64,000 nt of DNA from Cellulomonas gilvus ATCC 13127. GTDB lineage: Bacteria; Actinomycetota; Actinomycetes; Actinomycetales; Cellulomonadaceae. Location of the stretch: contig NC_015671.1 of the NCBI RefSeq assembly GCF_000218545.1, positions 2,728,001 through 2,792,000 on the forward strand, written 5' to 3'. Under the pieces are notes generated by a model that ran no database searches, was not told where the DNA came from, and saw only the letters and a list, made by a program, of their open reading frames with translations. Below, piece by piece: positions 42,731 through 50,701 of the stretch (its first letter is position 1; each line of letters starts with the position of its first letter). Both the position numbers and the translations under genes were made by a program.

Positions 42731-42860
42731 GTGCCCTCCCTGAGGCATCGCCCGGCGTCCCGGCCGGGACTGCGCCCACGCGCGACCACCATTGTGCCCG
42801 CAGAACCTGTGCCCGGCGGGCCGACGTTCGTCCCGAGAGCAGGCCCGCGCAGGCCGCGGC

Positions 42861-42866
42861 TAGGCT
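42861..42866 (+). promoter_or_regulatory. -10 box of a probable leaderless transcript (maf gene)
   Basis: TAGGCT ends 6 nt before the GTG at 42873. Confidence 0.55.
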
Positions 42867-42872
42867 CCCCGC

Positions 42873-43556
42873 GTGACCCGCCTGCTGCTCGCCTCCGCGT
42901 CCCCCGCCCGCCGCGCCACGCTGCGCTCGGCGGGCATCGAGCCGCTCGTCGCGACGTCGTCGGTCGACGAGGACGCCGCGCTCGCCGACGCGCGCGAGCG
43001 GTTCGGCGCGCTCGAGCCCGCCGACGCGGTGCTCGTGCTCGCGCAGGCCAAGGCGCACGACGTGGCCGGCCACCTGCCCGACGAGCTCGCGGACGCCGTG
43101 GACCTGGTGGTGCTCGGCTGCGACTCCATGCTCGAGCTCGACGGCGACGTGCTGGGCAAGCCGCGCGACGCCGCCGACGCGGTGGCCCGCTGGCAGGCGA
43201 TGCGCGGGCGCTCCGGCGTGCTGCACACGGGGCACTGGCTCGTGGACCTGCGCGAGGGCGGGCAGGAGACCGCCGCGCGCCCCGGTGCGCTGGGTGCCGG
43301 GCAGGGTGCGGTGCTGGGCGCCACGTCGTCGACCGTCGTGCACTTCGCGGACGTGACCGACGACGAGATCGCGGCGTACGTCGCCACGGGTGAGCCGCTC
43401 GCCGTGGCCGGCGCGTTCACGGTGGACGGCCGGGGCGGCGCGTTCGTCACGCGCATCGAGGGCGACCACCACGGCGTCGTCGGGCTGAGCCTGCCGCTGC
43501 TGCGCGAGCTGCTCGCGGAGATCGACGTCGCCCTGCCGACGCTCTGGACCCGCTGA
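42873..43556 (+). CDS. Maf-family nucleoside triphosphate pyrophosphatase
   Basis: 227 aa. N-terminal LLLASASPARRATL is the Maf signature (SxSxxR); VVLGCDSMLELDG supplies the catalytic Asp and LGKPRD the conserved Lys. Maf proteins hydrolyse dTTP, UTP or modified NTPs to monophosphates and have been linked to cell division. A Gly/Ala-rich insertion (residues 128-148) is longer than in E. coli. Located between carboxylase genes, as Rv3282 is in M. tuberculosis. Confidence 0.92.
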   Translation: MTRLLLASASPARRATLRSAGIEPLVATSSVDEDAALADARERFGALEPADAVLVLAQAKAHDVAGHLPDELADAVDLVVLGCDSMLELDGDVLGKPRDAADAVARWQAMRGRSGVLHTGHWLVDLREGGQETAARPGALGAGQGAVLGATSSTVVHFADVTDDEIAAYVATGEPLAVAGAFTVDGRGGAFVTRIEGDHHGVVGLSLPLLRELLAEIDVALPTLWTR

Positions 43557-43722
43557 CCCGCTGGAGACGGGTTGTCGACTTCGTGCAGCCCGGGGGCCAT
43601 GCCGGTCGCGGGTGGCCCCTGTCGTCGTCGGATTCCTCCAAAACCCGTCGCGCGGGCCTGGGCGGTTCGCCAATCTTGCCGACCGGGTGAGAAGCACGCT
43701 CCCCGGGTGAACCCCGGGGCGT

Positions 43723-43728
43723 TACGGT
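43723..43728 (+). promoter_or_regulatory. -10 box of a probable leaderless transcript (carboxylase alpha)
   Basis: TACGGT ends 5 nt before the GTG at 43734, or 17 nt before the in-frame ATG at 43746. Confidence 0.45.
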
Positions 43729-43733
43729 GAGCC

Positions 43734-45533
43734 GTGCCCTCCCCCATGCCGCTGCGCAAGGTCCTGATCGCCAACCGTGGCGAGATCGCCGTCCGCATCG
43801 CGCGCGCGTGCCGCGACGCCGGGATCGGCTCGGTCGCGGTGTACGCCGACCAGGACCGTGAGGCGCTGCACGTGACCGTCGCCGACGAGGCGTTCGCGCT
43901 CGACGGTGCGCGCGCCGCCGACACGTACCTGGACATCGCCAAGCTGCTCGACGTCGCGCGCCGCTCGGGTGCCGACTCCGTGCACCCGGGCTACGGGTTC
44001 CTGGCGGAGAACGCCGACTTCGCGCGTGCCGTGATCGATGCCGGGCTGACCTGGATCGGCCCGCCGCCCGGGGCCATCGAGTCGCTCGGCGACAAGGTCA
44101 GCGCGCGGCACATCGCGCAGCGCGCCGGAGCACCGCTCGTCGCGGGCACCGCCGACCCGGTGAGCGGCCCGGCGGAGATCCACGCGTTCGTCGCCGAGCA
44201 CGGGCTGCCCATCGCCATCAAGGCCGCGTTCGGCGGCGGCGGGCGCGGGCTCAAGGTCGCGCGCACGTCCGACGAGATCGACGAGATGTACGAGTCCGCG
44301 GTCCGCGAGGCCGTCGCGGCGTTCGGCCGCGGCGAGTGCTTCGTCGAGCGGTACCTGGACCGTCCGCGGCACGTCGAGACGCAGTGCCTCGCGGACACCC
44401 ACGGCACGGTCGTCGTGGTCAGCACGCGCGACTGCTCGCTGCAGCGCCGCCACCAGAAGCTGGTCGAGGAGGCGCCCGCGCCGTTCCTCACCGACGCGCA
44501 GAACGCGCAGCTCGTCGAGTCGAGCAAGGCGATCCTGCGCGAGGCCGGGTACGTGGGCGCCGGGACGTGCGAGTTCCTGGTGGGCGCGGACGGCACGGTC
44601 TCGTTCCTCGAGGTCAACACACGCCTGCAGGTCGAGCACCCGGTCACCGAGGAGATCAGCGGCATCGACCTGGTGCGCGAGCAGCTGCGCATCGCGGCGG
44701 GCGAGCCCCTGGGCTACGACGAGGTGACCTCCCGCGGGCACTCGCTCGAGTTCCGGATCAACGGCGAGGACCCGGCCGCGGGCTTCCTGCCGGCACCCGG
44801 CCGCATCTCCACGCTCCGCTTCCCGAGCGGGCCCGGCGTGCGCGTCGACTCGGGCGTGGTCGAGGGCGACACCGTCTCGGGCGCGTTCGACTCGATGATC
44901 GCCAAGCTGGTCGTCACGGGCGCCACGCGCCGCCAGGCGATCGAGCGGGCCCGCCGCGCGCTGGCCGAGCTCGAGGTCGTCGGCATCCCCACCGTCGTGC
45001 CGTTCCACCGCGCGGTGCTCGACGAGCCCGCGTTCGCGCCGGCCGACGACGCGACCCCGTTCAGCGTGCACACGCGCTGGATCGAGACCGAGTTCGCCGA
45101 CCGCCTGTCCTCGCTGACCGCGAGCAGCACCGCACCCGCGGCTCCCGAGGCGCAGGACGCGCCCGCGCTCGAGCGCGTCGTCGTCGAGGTGGGCGGCAAG
45201 CGGCTCGAGGTCGTGCTGCCCGCCGCCCTGGCGCTGGGCCGTGCCGCGGGTCCGCGCGCGGGCGCCGGGCCGCGCCGGCCCGCTCGTCGTGCCGCGGGCC
45301 CCAAGGCGGCCGCCAACGGCACGACGCTCGCCTCCCCCATGCAGGGCACGATCGTCAAGGTCGCGGTCGCCGACGGCGCGAGCGTCGCCGAGGGTGACCT
45401 CGTCGTGGTGCTCGAGGCCATGAAGATGGAGCAGCCCCTGGTGGCGCACCGGTCCGGCACCGTCGCGGGCCTGGCGGCCGCGGTGGGCGCGAGCGTCAGC
45501 GCCGGCACCCCCATCTGCGAGATCGTCGACTGA
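43734..45533 (+). CDS. Acyl-CoA carboxylase alpha subunit (biotin carboxylase + BCCP)
   Basis: 599 aa, AccA3 type. Biotin carboxylase domain (1-450): [20 protein letters not shown]-grasp loop [11 protein letters not shown] and the catalytic [15 protein letters not shown]. After a Pro/Ala/Arg-rich linker (about 470-525) the carboxyl carrier domain ends with EAMKMEQ, where Lys564 is biotinylated by the BirA encoded at 36840. It would pair with the beta and epsilon subunits encoded upstream to make malonyl- or methylmalonyl-CoA. Start GTG 43734 or ATG 43746. Confidence 0.96.
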   Translation: MPSPMPLRKVLIANRGEIAVRIARACRDAGIGSVAVYADQDREALHVTVADEAFALDGARAADTYLDIAKLLDVARRSGADSVHPGYGFLAENADFARAVIDAGLTWIGPPPGAIESLGDKVSARHIAQRAGAPLVAGTADPVSGPAEIHAFVAEHGLPIAIKAAFGGGGRGLKVARTSDEIDEMYESAVREAVAAFGRGECFVERYLDRPRHVETQCLADTHGTVVVVSTRDCSLQRRHQKLVEEAPAPFLTDAQNAQLVESSKAILREAGYVGAGTCEFLVGADGTVSFLEVNTRLQVEHPVTEEISGIDLVREQLRIAAGEPLGYDEVTSRGHSLEFRINGEDPAAGFLPAPGRISTLRFPSGPGVRVDSGVVEGDTVSGAFDSMIAKLVVTGATRRQAIERARRALAELEVVGIPTVVPFHRAVLDEPAFAPADDATPFSVHTRWIETEFADRLSSLTASSTAPAAPEAQDAPALERVVVEVGGKRLEVVLPAALALGRAAGPRAGAGPRRPARRAAGPKAAANGTTLASPMQGTIVKVAVADGASVAEGDLVVVLEAMKMEQPLVAHRSGTVAGLAAAVGASVSAGTPICEIVD

Positions 45534-45541
45534 CCCTCTCC

Positions 45542-45572
45542 CCCGCCGACCTGGTACCTATCCGCCAGGTCG
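45542..45572 (-). repeat. Palindromic repeat copy R1
   Basis: Read on the minus strand: CGACCTGGCGGATAGGTACC followed by AGGTCGGCGGG. CGACCTGG pairs with CCAGGTCG (8 bp) around the loop CGGATAGGTA. Differs from R3 by a single base. Lies between the convergent carboxylase and NUDIX genes; the NUDIX stop codon is inside its loop. Confidence 0.8.
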
Positions 45573-46106
45573 ACGCCGGGAAGACCGCCGAGCTGGTACC
45601 TGTCCGCCAGGTCGGGGGCCGGGGGTGGAGGGGTCGAGGTCGGGCCACGCGGTGGCGAACGCGGGCAGGAGCGGCAGCGCCGCGACGTCGGCGACGGGCA
45701 CCCACGCGATCGCGAGCGACTCGTCGTCGGTGGGCCGGGCGTCGAACGGCACGACGAGCTCGGCGAGCACCGTGGTGTAGGTCCAGTCCGGGTGCGTCAG
45801 GACGTGCTCGTGCACGGTCTCGACCGCCCCGGCGGGCACACCCGCCTCCTCGGCCGCCTCGCGCAGCGCCGCGTGGGTCGCGGGCTCGCCGGGACGGCGG
45901 GCCCCGCCCGGGATGCCCCAGGTCCCGCCGTGGTGGCTCCACGGCGCACGGTGCTGCAGCAGCACGTGCGTGGCGCGGCCCTCGTCGTCACGCCGCGTGA
46001 CCAGCAGGCCGGCGGCGCCGAACAACCCCCAGTGCCGCTCGCCGCACCCGCACTGCACCCAGCCGTCACCCGGGGACGGGACGTGGCCGGGCGGGGCGGG
46101 AGTCAC
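45558..46106 (-). CDS. NUDIX hydrolase
   Basis: 182 aa. The NUDIX box is intact: G-x5-E-x7-REUxEExGU seen as GGARRPGEPATHAALREAAEEAG, with the Mg-binding Glu pair in REAAEEAG. The N-terminal CGCGERHWGLFGAAGLLV is typical of MutT-like proteins with a short Cys-containing lead. The last 17 residues (rich in Arg, Pro, Gly) are encoded by repeats R2 and R1, so the native end is probably near FATAWPDLDP. GTG at 46106. The gene is bracketed by R1/R2 and R3. Confidence 0.88.
   Translation of the reverse strand: MTPAPPGHVPSPGDGWVQCGCGERHWGLFGAAGLLVTRRDDEGRATHVLLQHRAPWSHHGGTWGIPGGARRPGEPATHAALREAAEEAGVPAGAVETVHEHVLTHPDWTYTTVLAELVVPFDARPTDDESLAIAWVPVADVAALPLLPAFATAWPDLDPSTPGPRPGGQVPARRSSRRRPGG
45583..45613 (-). 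repeat. Palindromic repeat copy R2
   Basis: Direct repeat of R1, 10 nt away: CGACCTGGCGGACAGGTACC then AGCTCGGCGGT on the minus strand. One stem mismatch. It encodes part of the NUDIX C-terminal tail. Confidence 0.75.
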
Positions 46107-46188
46107 GCGGTCAGTCTCGCACCGCCCTCACCGCCCCGCCGCCGACGCCGACGGTCACCCGCGCGACAGACGCCCATCGTCCGGCGCT

Positions 46189-46219
46189 CGACCTGGCGGA
46201 TAAGTACCAGGTCGGCGGG
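46189..46219 (+). repeat. Palindromic repeat copy R3
   Basis: CGACCTGGCGGATAAGTACC then AGGTCGGCGGG; 30 of 31 bases match R1 in the opposite orientation, so the NUDIX gene lies between inverted repeats about 650 bp apart. Located in the divergent NUDIX-efeU promoter region. Confidence 0.8.
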
Positions 46220-46236
46220 AGGGGTGGGTGGGTGGG
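46217..46236 (+). other. Canonical G-quadruplex motif with single-base loops
   Basis: GGGAGGGGTGGGTGGGTGGG: five G-tracts separated by one base each, the most stable parallel G4 class. It begins inside the last bases of R3, about 53 nt upstream of the efeU -10 box. Confidence 0.7.
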
Positions 46237-46288
46237 TGGAGGCGTGTGGGGTGGGCCACAGGGGGTGCCGGGCGCGGTGGGGGTGGAG

Positions 46289-46294
46289 TAGTGT
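46289..46294 (+). promoter_or_regulatory. Candidate -10 box of the efeUOB operon
   Basis: TAGTGT lies 10 nt before the IdeR-type box, placing that box over the transcription start. Confidence 0.5.
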
Positions 46295-46303
46295 CCCGCG
46301 CGG

Positions 46304-46322
46304 TGAGGTTAGGCTCCCCTCA
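46304..46322. promoter_or_regulatory. IdeR/DtxR-type iron box
   Basis: TGAGGTTAGGCTCCCCTCA matches 15 of 19 positions of the iron-box consensus TTAGGTTAGGCTAACCTAA, with all of AGGTTAGGCT intact. It overlaps the expected start site of efeU, so iron-loaded IdeR/DtxR would block transcription. Confidence 0.75.
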
Positions 46323-46343
46323 GACGACGCGACGAAGGTGACC

Positions 46344-47237
46344 ATGCTTGCGAACTTCCTGATCGGCCTGCGCGAGGGCCTCGAGGCCGCGCTCGTCGTC
46401 AGCATCCTGGTCGCGTACCTCGTCAGGACCGACCGGCGCGCTCTGCTGCCCGCGCTGTGGGCGGGTGTCGGCGTCGCGGTCGGGGTCTCGCTGGGCTTCG
46501 GCGCGCTGCTGACGTTCGGGCCCAAGGGGCTCTCGTTCGAGGCGCAGGAGGCGATCGGGGGGTCGCTGTCGATCGTCGCGGTCGGCCTGATCACGTGGAT
46601 GATCTTCTGGATGGCCAAGACCGCCCGGCACCTCAAGGCGGACCTGCAGCACAAGCTGGACGACGCGATCGCGGCGGGCAAGGGCGCGGTCCTCGTGATG
46701 GCGCTGCTGGCCGTCGGGCGCGAGGGGCTCGAGACCGCGCTGTTCCTGTGGGCGGGTGCGAAGGCCACGTCGACGGGTGTGGCCGCCCCGCTGGTCGGGG
46801 CCGCGCTCGGAATCTCGGCGGCCGTGGTGGTCGCGTGGCTCATGTACCGCGGCGCGGTGCGCCTGGACCTGCGGCGGTTCTTCGCGTGGACGGGCGTGTT
46901 CCTGATCCTGGTCGCGGCCGGCGTGCTGGCCTACGGCATCCACGACCTGCAGGAGGCCGAGATCCTCCCGGGCCTGCACCACCTGGCGTTCGACGTCTCG
47001 GCGACGATCCCGCCGTCGTCCTGGTACGCCACGCTCCTCAAGGGCGTCTTCAACTTCACGCCCGCGACGACGTGGCTGCAGCTGATCGGCTGGGTCGCGT
47101 ACGTCGCGGTGGTCCTCACGCTGTTCGTCCGCACCACCTGGGGCCGTCGCCCCGCCGCGCCGACCCCGGCCGCGGCCGCACCGTCCGGTCAGACGTCCGC
47201 ACCCGCGGCAGCCCACGTGGCGCCCGCGGCCTCCTGA
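46344..47237 (+). CDS. efeU: Iron permease EfeU (FTR1 family)
   Basis: 297 aa, seven membrane helices. The two iron-binding REGLE motifs are at Arg10-Glu14 (LREGLEAALVV) and in VGREGLETALFLW. Imports iron across the cytoplasmic membrane using EfeO and EfeB outside. The C-terminal 35 residues are a Pro/Ala tail. ATG at 46344; the GTG two codons earlier (46338) is possible. First gene of efeUOB under the iron box. Confidence 0.95.
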   Translation: MLANFLIGLREGLEAALVVSILVAYLVRTDRRALLPALWAGVGVAVGVSLGFGALLTFGPKGLSFEAQEAIGGSLSIVAVGLITWMIFWMAKTARHLKADLQHKLDDAIAAGKGAVLVMALLAVGREGLETALFLWAGAKATSTGVAAPLVGAALGISAAVVVAWLMYRGAVRLDLRRFFAWTGVFLILVAAGVLAYGIHDLQEAEILPGLHHLAFDVSATIPPSSWYATLLKGVFNFTPATTWLQLIGWVAYVAVVLTLFVRTTWGRRPAAPTPAAAAPSGQTSAPAAAHVAPAAS

Positions 47238-47270
47238 CGCCCGACCCCGCACCCGCACCCGAGGAGACCC

Positions 47271-48461
47271 ATGTCCCGCTCTGCCGTCGGCGCGCTCGCG
47301 CTCGCCGCCCTGGTCCTGCCGCTCGCGGCGTGCGTCGACAACGAGCCCGCGCCCGGCGCGAGCGAGGCCGGCGCGCTCACGGTGAGCAGCACCGCCGATG
47401 CGTGCACGGTCTCGTCGGCGACCGCGCAGTCCGGCACCCTGACGTTCGCCGTGACCAACGACGGCACCGACGTGACCGAGTTCTACCTGCTGGGCGAGGA
47501 CGGGCTGCGCGTGGTCTCCGAGGTGGAGAACATCGGCCCGGGCATCACGCGCGACCTGGTGGTGCAGGTCCGGCCGGGCACGTACTACACCGCGTGCAAG
47601 CCGGGGATGGTGGGCGACGGCATCCGCTCGGAGTTCACGGTCACCGACTCGGGCGAGACCGTGGGCCCCACGGGCGACGTCGCCGAGCAGCTCGCCACCG
47701 CCGAGGCGCAGTACGTGTCCTACGTCAAGGACCAGGTGGGTGCGCTCATCGCGGGGACGCAGGAGTTCGCCGACGCGTACGCGTCCGGGGACGACGAGAC
47801 CGCGCGCGAGCTGTACGCGGCCACACGCGTGCACTGGGAGCGGGTCGAGCCCGTCGCCGAGTCGTTCGGCGACCTGGACCCGCTGACCGACGCGCGCGAG
47901 GCCGACCTCGAGGACGGCCAGACGTGGAGCGGCTGGCACTACATCGAGAAGGACCTGTGGCAGCCCGAGCCCGCGGACAACGGCGGCGAGGAGTACGTGC
48001 CGCTCACGTCCGCCGAGCGGACCAAGGCCGCCGACGACCTGGTGGGCTGGACGCAGCAGCTCGTCGACCAGGTCAACGACCCGGCGTTCACGTTCGAGGC
48101 GTTCCAGATCTCCAACGGGGCCAAGGAGCTGCTCGACGAGGTGGCCACGGGCAAGGTCACGGGCGAGGAGGAGATCTGGTCGCACACCGACCTGTGGGAC
48201 TTCCAGGCCAACGTGGACGGTGCGCGCGTCGCGTACGAGGTGCTCGCGGACGTGGTCGAGGAGGCCGACCCGGACCTGTCGGCGACGCTGCTCGAGCGCT
48301 TCACCGCCCTCGAGGCGCTGCTCGCGGCGCAGGGCTCGGTCGAGACGGGCTTCACGCCGTACGACGAGCTGACCGAGCAGGAGGTCAAGGAGCTCTCGAC
48401 CGCGGTGGACGCGCTGTCCGAGCCGCTCTCGCAGCTGACCGCCGTCGTGACGGGCGCCTGA
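47271..48461 (+). CDS. efeO: Iron uptake lipoprotein EfeO
   Basis: 396 aa. Lipobox LAAC (Cys21). Cupredoxin-like domain about 35-125, then the M75 peptidase-like helical domain with the HxxE iron-binding motif in RVHWERVEPVAESFGDLD. It presents iron to EfeU on the outer membrane face. GGAG precedes the ATG; 33 nt after efeU. Confidence 0.95.
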   Translation: MSRSAVGALALAALVLPLAACVDNEPAPGASEAGALTVSSTADACTVSSATAQSGTLTFAVTNDGTDVTEFYLLGEDGLRVVSEVENIGPGITRDLVVQVRPGTYYTACKPGMVGDGIRSEFTVTDSGETVGPTGDVAEQLATAEAQYVSYVKDQVGALIAGTQEFADAYASGDDETARELYAATRVHWERVEPVAESFGDLDPLTDAREADLEDGQTWSGWHYIEKDLWQPEPADNGGEEYVPLTSAERTKAADDLVGWTQQLVDQVNDPAFTFEAFQISNGAKELLDEVATGKVTGEEEIWSHTDLWDFQANVDGARVAYEVLADVVEEADPDLSATLLERFTALEALLAAQGSVETGFTPYDELTEQEVKELSTAVDALSEPLSQLTAVVTGA

Positions 48462-48462
48462 C

Positions 48463-49821
48463 GTGACGGCCGCCGAGCAGGGACCGACCGCCGGCCGCAC
48501 GGGCCTGTCGCGCCGCGCGCTGCTCGGCGGCGGCCTGCTCGGCGCCGCGGCCGTGGGCGCCGCGGTGGGCGCGGGCGTGACCCGCGCGACCGCCGACGAG
48601 CCCGCGGCACCGCCCGCGCCCGGGACGTACCCGTTCACGGGTGAGCACCAGGCGGGCATCGTCACACCCGCGCAGGACCGCCTGTACCTGGCGGCGTTCG
48701 ACGTCACGACGAAGGACCGCGAGGACCTGGTCGCGCTGCTGCAGCGGTGGACGACCATCGCGGCCCGCCTCACGCAGGGGCAGGGGGCGGGTCCGTTCGG
48801 GCCGGCGTCGGGGCCGTACGACGCCCCGCCGGACGACACGGGCGAGGCGCTCGACCTGCCGCCGGCCGGTCTGACGATCACGTTCGGGTTCGGCCGCTCG
48901 CTGTTCGTGACCGCGGACGGCACGGACCGGTTCGGGCTCGCCGACCGGCTGCCGGACGCGCTCGTCGAGCTGCCGCACTTCCCGGCCGACAACCTGGACC
49001 CCGCGCGTTCGGACGGCGACCTGGTGGTGCAGGCGTGCGCCGACGACCCGCAGGTCGCGGTGCACGCGATCCGCAACCTGTCCCGCGCGGCGTTCGGAGC
49101 CGCGACGATCCGCTGGACGCAGCTCGGCTACGGCCGCACGTCCTCGACGTCCACCGCGCAGCGCACGCCGCGCAACCTGTTCGGCTTCAAGGACGGCACC
49201 GCCAACCTCAAGGTCGAGGAGCGCTCCGCGGTCGACGAGCACGTGTGGGTGCCCGCCGCGGCCGCACAGGCCGACTCGCACGACTCGGCGTGGCTCACGG
49301 GCGGGACGTACCTGGTGGCCCGGCGGATCCGCATGACGATCGAGACGTGGGACCGCACGTCGCTGCGCGAGCAGGAGGCGCTGGTCGGGCGGACCAAGGG
49401 TGAGGGTGCCCCGCTGTCCGGCGGGACCGAGTTCACCGAGCCCGACTTCGCGGTCACGGGCCGCGACGACCAGCCGCTGGTCGCGCTCAACAGCCACGTG
49501 CGCCTCGCGCACCCCACGCAGAACGACGGCGTGCGCATGCTGCGCCGCGGCTACAACTTCACCGACGGCAACGACGCGCTGGGCCGGCTCGACGCGGGGC
49601 TGTTCTTCCTGGCGTTCGTGACCGACCCGCGCACGCACTACATCCCCATGCAGAACCGGCTGTCGCGTGACGACGGGCTCATGGAGTACCTGCAGCACAC
49701 GGGCTCGGGGCTGTTCGCGGTGCCGCCCGGTGTGCCCGACGGCTCGCTGGTGCTGGGCTCGGACGGCACGCCGATCACCACGGCGCACAGCCCGTTCGTC
49801 GGCGAGGCGCTTCTCGCCTGA
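48463..49821 (+). CDS. efeB: Deferrochelatase/DyP-type peroxidase EfeB
   Basis: 452 aa, exported by Tat: twin Arg at 17-18 in LSRRALLGGGLLGAA. DyP heme-peroxidase fold with the distal GFKDGTANL motif (catalytic Asp) and the later NSHVRLAHPTQN segment that includes the proximal His. It either oxidises ferrous iron or frees iron from heme for EfeU. GTG starts one base after the efeO stop, so translation is coupled. Confidence 0.95.
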   Translation: MTAAEQGPTAGRTGLSRRALLGGGLLGAAAVGAAVGAGVTRATADEPAAPPAPGTYPFTGEHQAGIVTPAQDRLYLAAFDVTTKDREDLVALLQRWTTIAARLTQGQGAGPFGPASGPYDAPPDDTGEALDLPPAGLTITFGFGRSLFVTADGTDRFGLADRLPDALVELPHFPADNLDPARSDGDLVVQACADDPQVAVHAIRNLSRAAFGAATIRWTQLGYGRTSSTSTAQRTPRNLFGFKDGTANLKVEERSAVDEHVWVPAAAAQADSHDSAWLTGGTYLVARRIRMTIETWDRTSLREQEALVGRTKGEGAPLSGGTEFTEPDFAVTGRDDQPLVALNSHVRLAHPTQNDGVRMLRRGYNFTDGNDALGRLDAGLFFLAFVTDPRTHYIPMQNRLSRDDGLMEYLQHTGSGLFAVPPGVPDGSLVLGSDGTPITTAHSPFVGEALLA

Positions 49822-49845
49822 CGCGGACGCGGGACGCGGGACCCG

Positions 49846-50640
49846 TCAGGCGATCGAGACGAGCGTGCGCACGTCGTCGGCGGGCAGCTCGTCGACGACC
49901 GCGCTCACCGTCATCTCCCGCAGCGTGGCCGCGCCGTGGTGCACCGAGAGGAACGCGGTGTCGGACGCGTCGCGGCCGGTCGCGATGCGCAGCAGGCTCG
50001 AGCGCGGCGCGAGCGTGGTCGCGTCCACGACGCGCCACGCACCCCCGACCCACGCCTCGGCGACCGCGTGGAAGTCCATCGGGTCCAGCCCGGGCGCGTA
50101 CACCGCGGCCAGACGCGCGGGCACGTCGAGCGCGCGCAGCAGCGCGACCACGAGGTGCGCGTAGTCGCGGCACACGCCCCGGCGGGCGAGCAGCGTCCGG
50201 ACGGCACCGTCGGTCGGCAGGCTCGAGCCCGGCACGTACGCCAGGTGCGTGCCGACCCACGACGAGACCGCGGCGAGCAGGTCCGCGTCGGCGAGCCCGG
50301 CGAACTCGGCGCGTGCGGTGGGGCCGAGCGTGTCGGACTCGCAGTAGCGGCTCGGTCGCAGGTGCCGCAGCAGCTCCGCCTCGGTCGGCGGCACGGGTTC
50401 GGCCGCGCTCCCGGCCACCCGCGCGACGTAGTCCACGACGAGCGCACCGGGGCCGGCGTCGAGCACGTGCAGGCGCGTCCCGTGCTCGTCAGCCAGCTCC
50501 CGCACGGGCACTGGACGGCCGTCGAGCGTGACGGTGAGCCGCTCGTCGGCGTCATGGCCCGCGGCGACGGCCACCGCGAGCGCGAGCGTCGCGGGCGTCG
50601 TGACATCGAGCGTGAGGTGGGCCGAGACGTCGCGCTGCAT
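49846..50640 (-). CDS. Transglutaminase-like cysteine peptidase family protein
   Basis: 264 aa: an N-terminal beta domain (1-95) of the bacterial transglutaminase N type, and the transglutaminase-like core (about 130-250) with the catalytic Cys in RRGVCRDYAHLVVAL, His in MDFHAVAEAWVGG and Asp in WRVVDATTLAPR. No signal peptide, so cytoplasmic. Substrate unknown; relatives are found beside amidoligase or peptide-tagging genes, but none is near here. ATG at 50640. Confidence 0.88.
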   Translation of the reverse strand: MQRDVSAHLTLDVTTPATLALAVAVAAGHDADERLTVTLDGRPVPVRELADEHGTRLHVLDAGPGALVVDYVARVAGSAAEPVPPTEAELLRHLRPSRYCESDTLGPTARAEFAGLADADLLAAVSSWVGTHLAYVPGSSLPTDGAVRTLLARRGVCRDYAHLVVALLRALDVPARLAAVYAPGLDPMDFHAVAEAWVGGAWRVVDATTLAPRSSLLRIATGRDASDTAFLSVHHGAATLREMTVSAVVDELPADDVRTLVSIA

Positions 50641-50688
50641 GGTGCCGAGTGTGCGGTCCACGGGCGGCGGCCGCACCCGCGACGCGCG

Positions 50689-50694
50689 TAGCCT
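50689..50694 (+). promoter_or_regulatory. -10 box of a probable leaderless transcript (EEP membrane protein)
   Basis: TAGCCT ends 7 nt before the GTG at 50702. Confidence 0.55.
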
Positions 50695-50701
50695 TCGGCG
50701 C

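Noticed and set aside
45542-46219. Short CRISPR-like array or transposon ends at the NUDIX locus
   Set aside because: Repeats are only three, partly inverted, with unequal spacing and no cas gene, transposase or target duplication visible.
46457-48466. 669-codon plus-strand frame across efeU-efeO
   Set aside because: Shifted-frame shadow of the two real efe genes.
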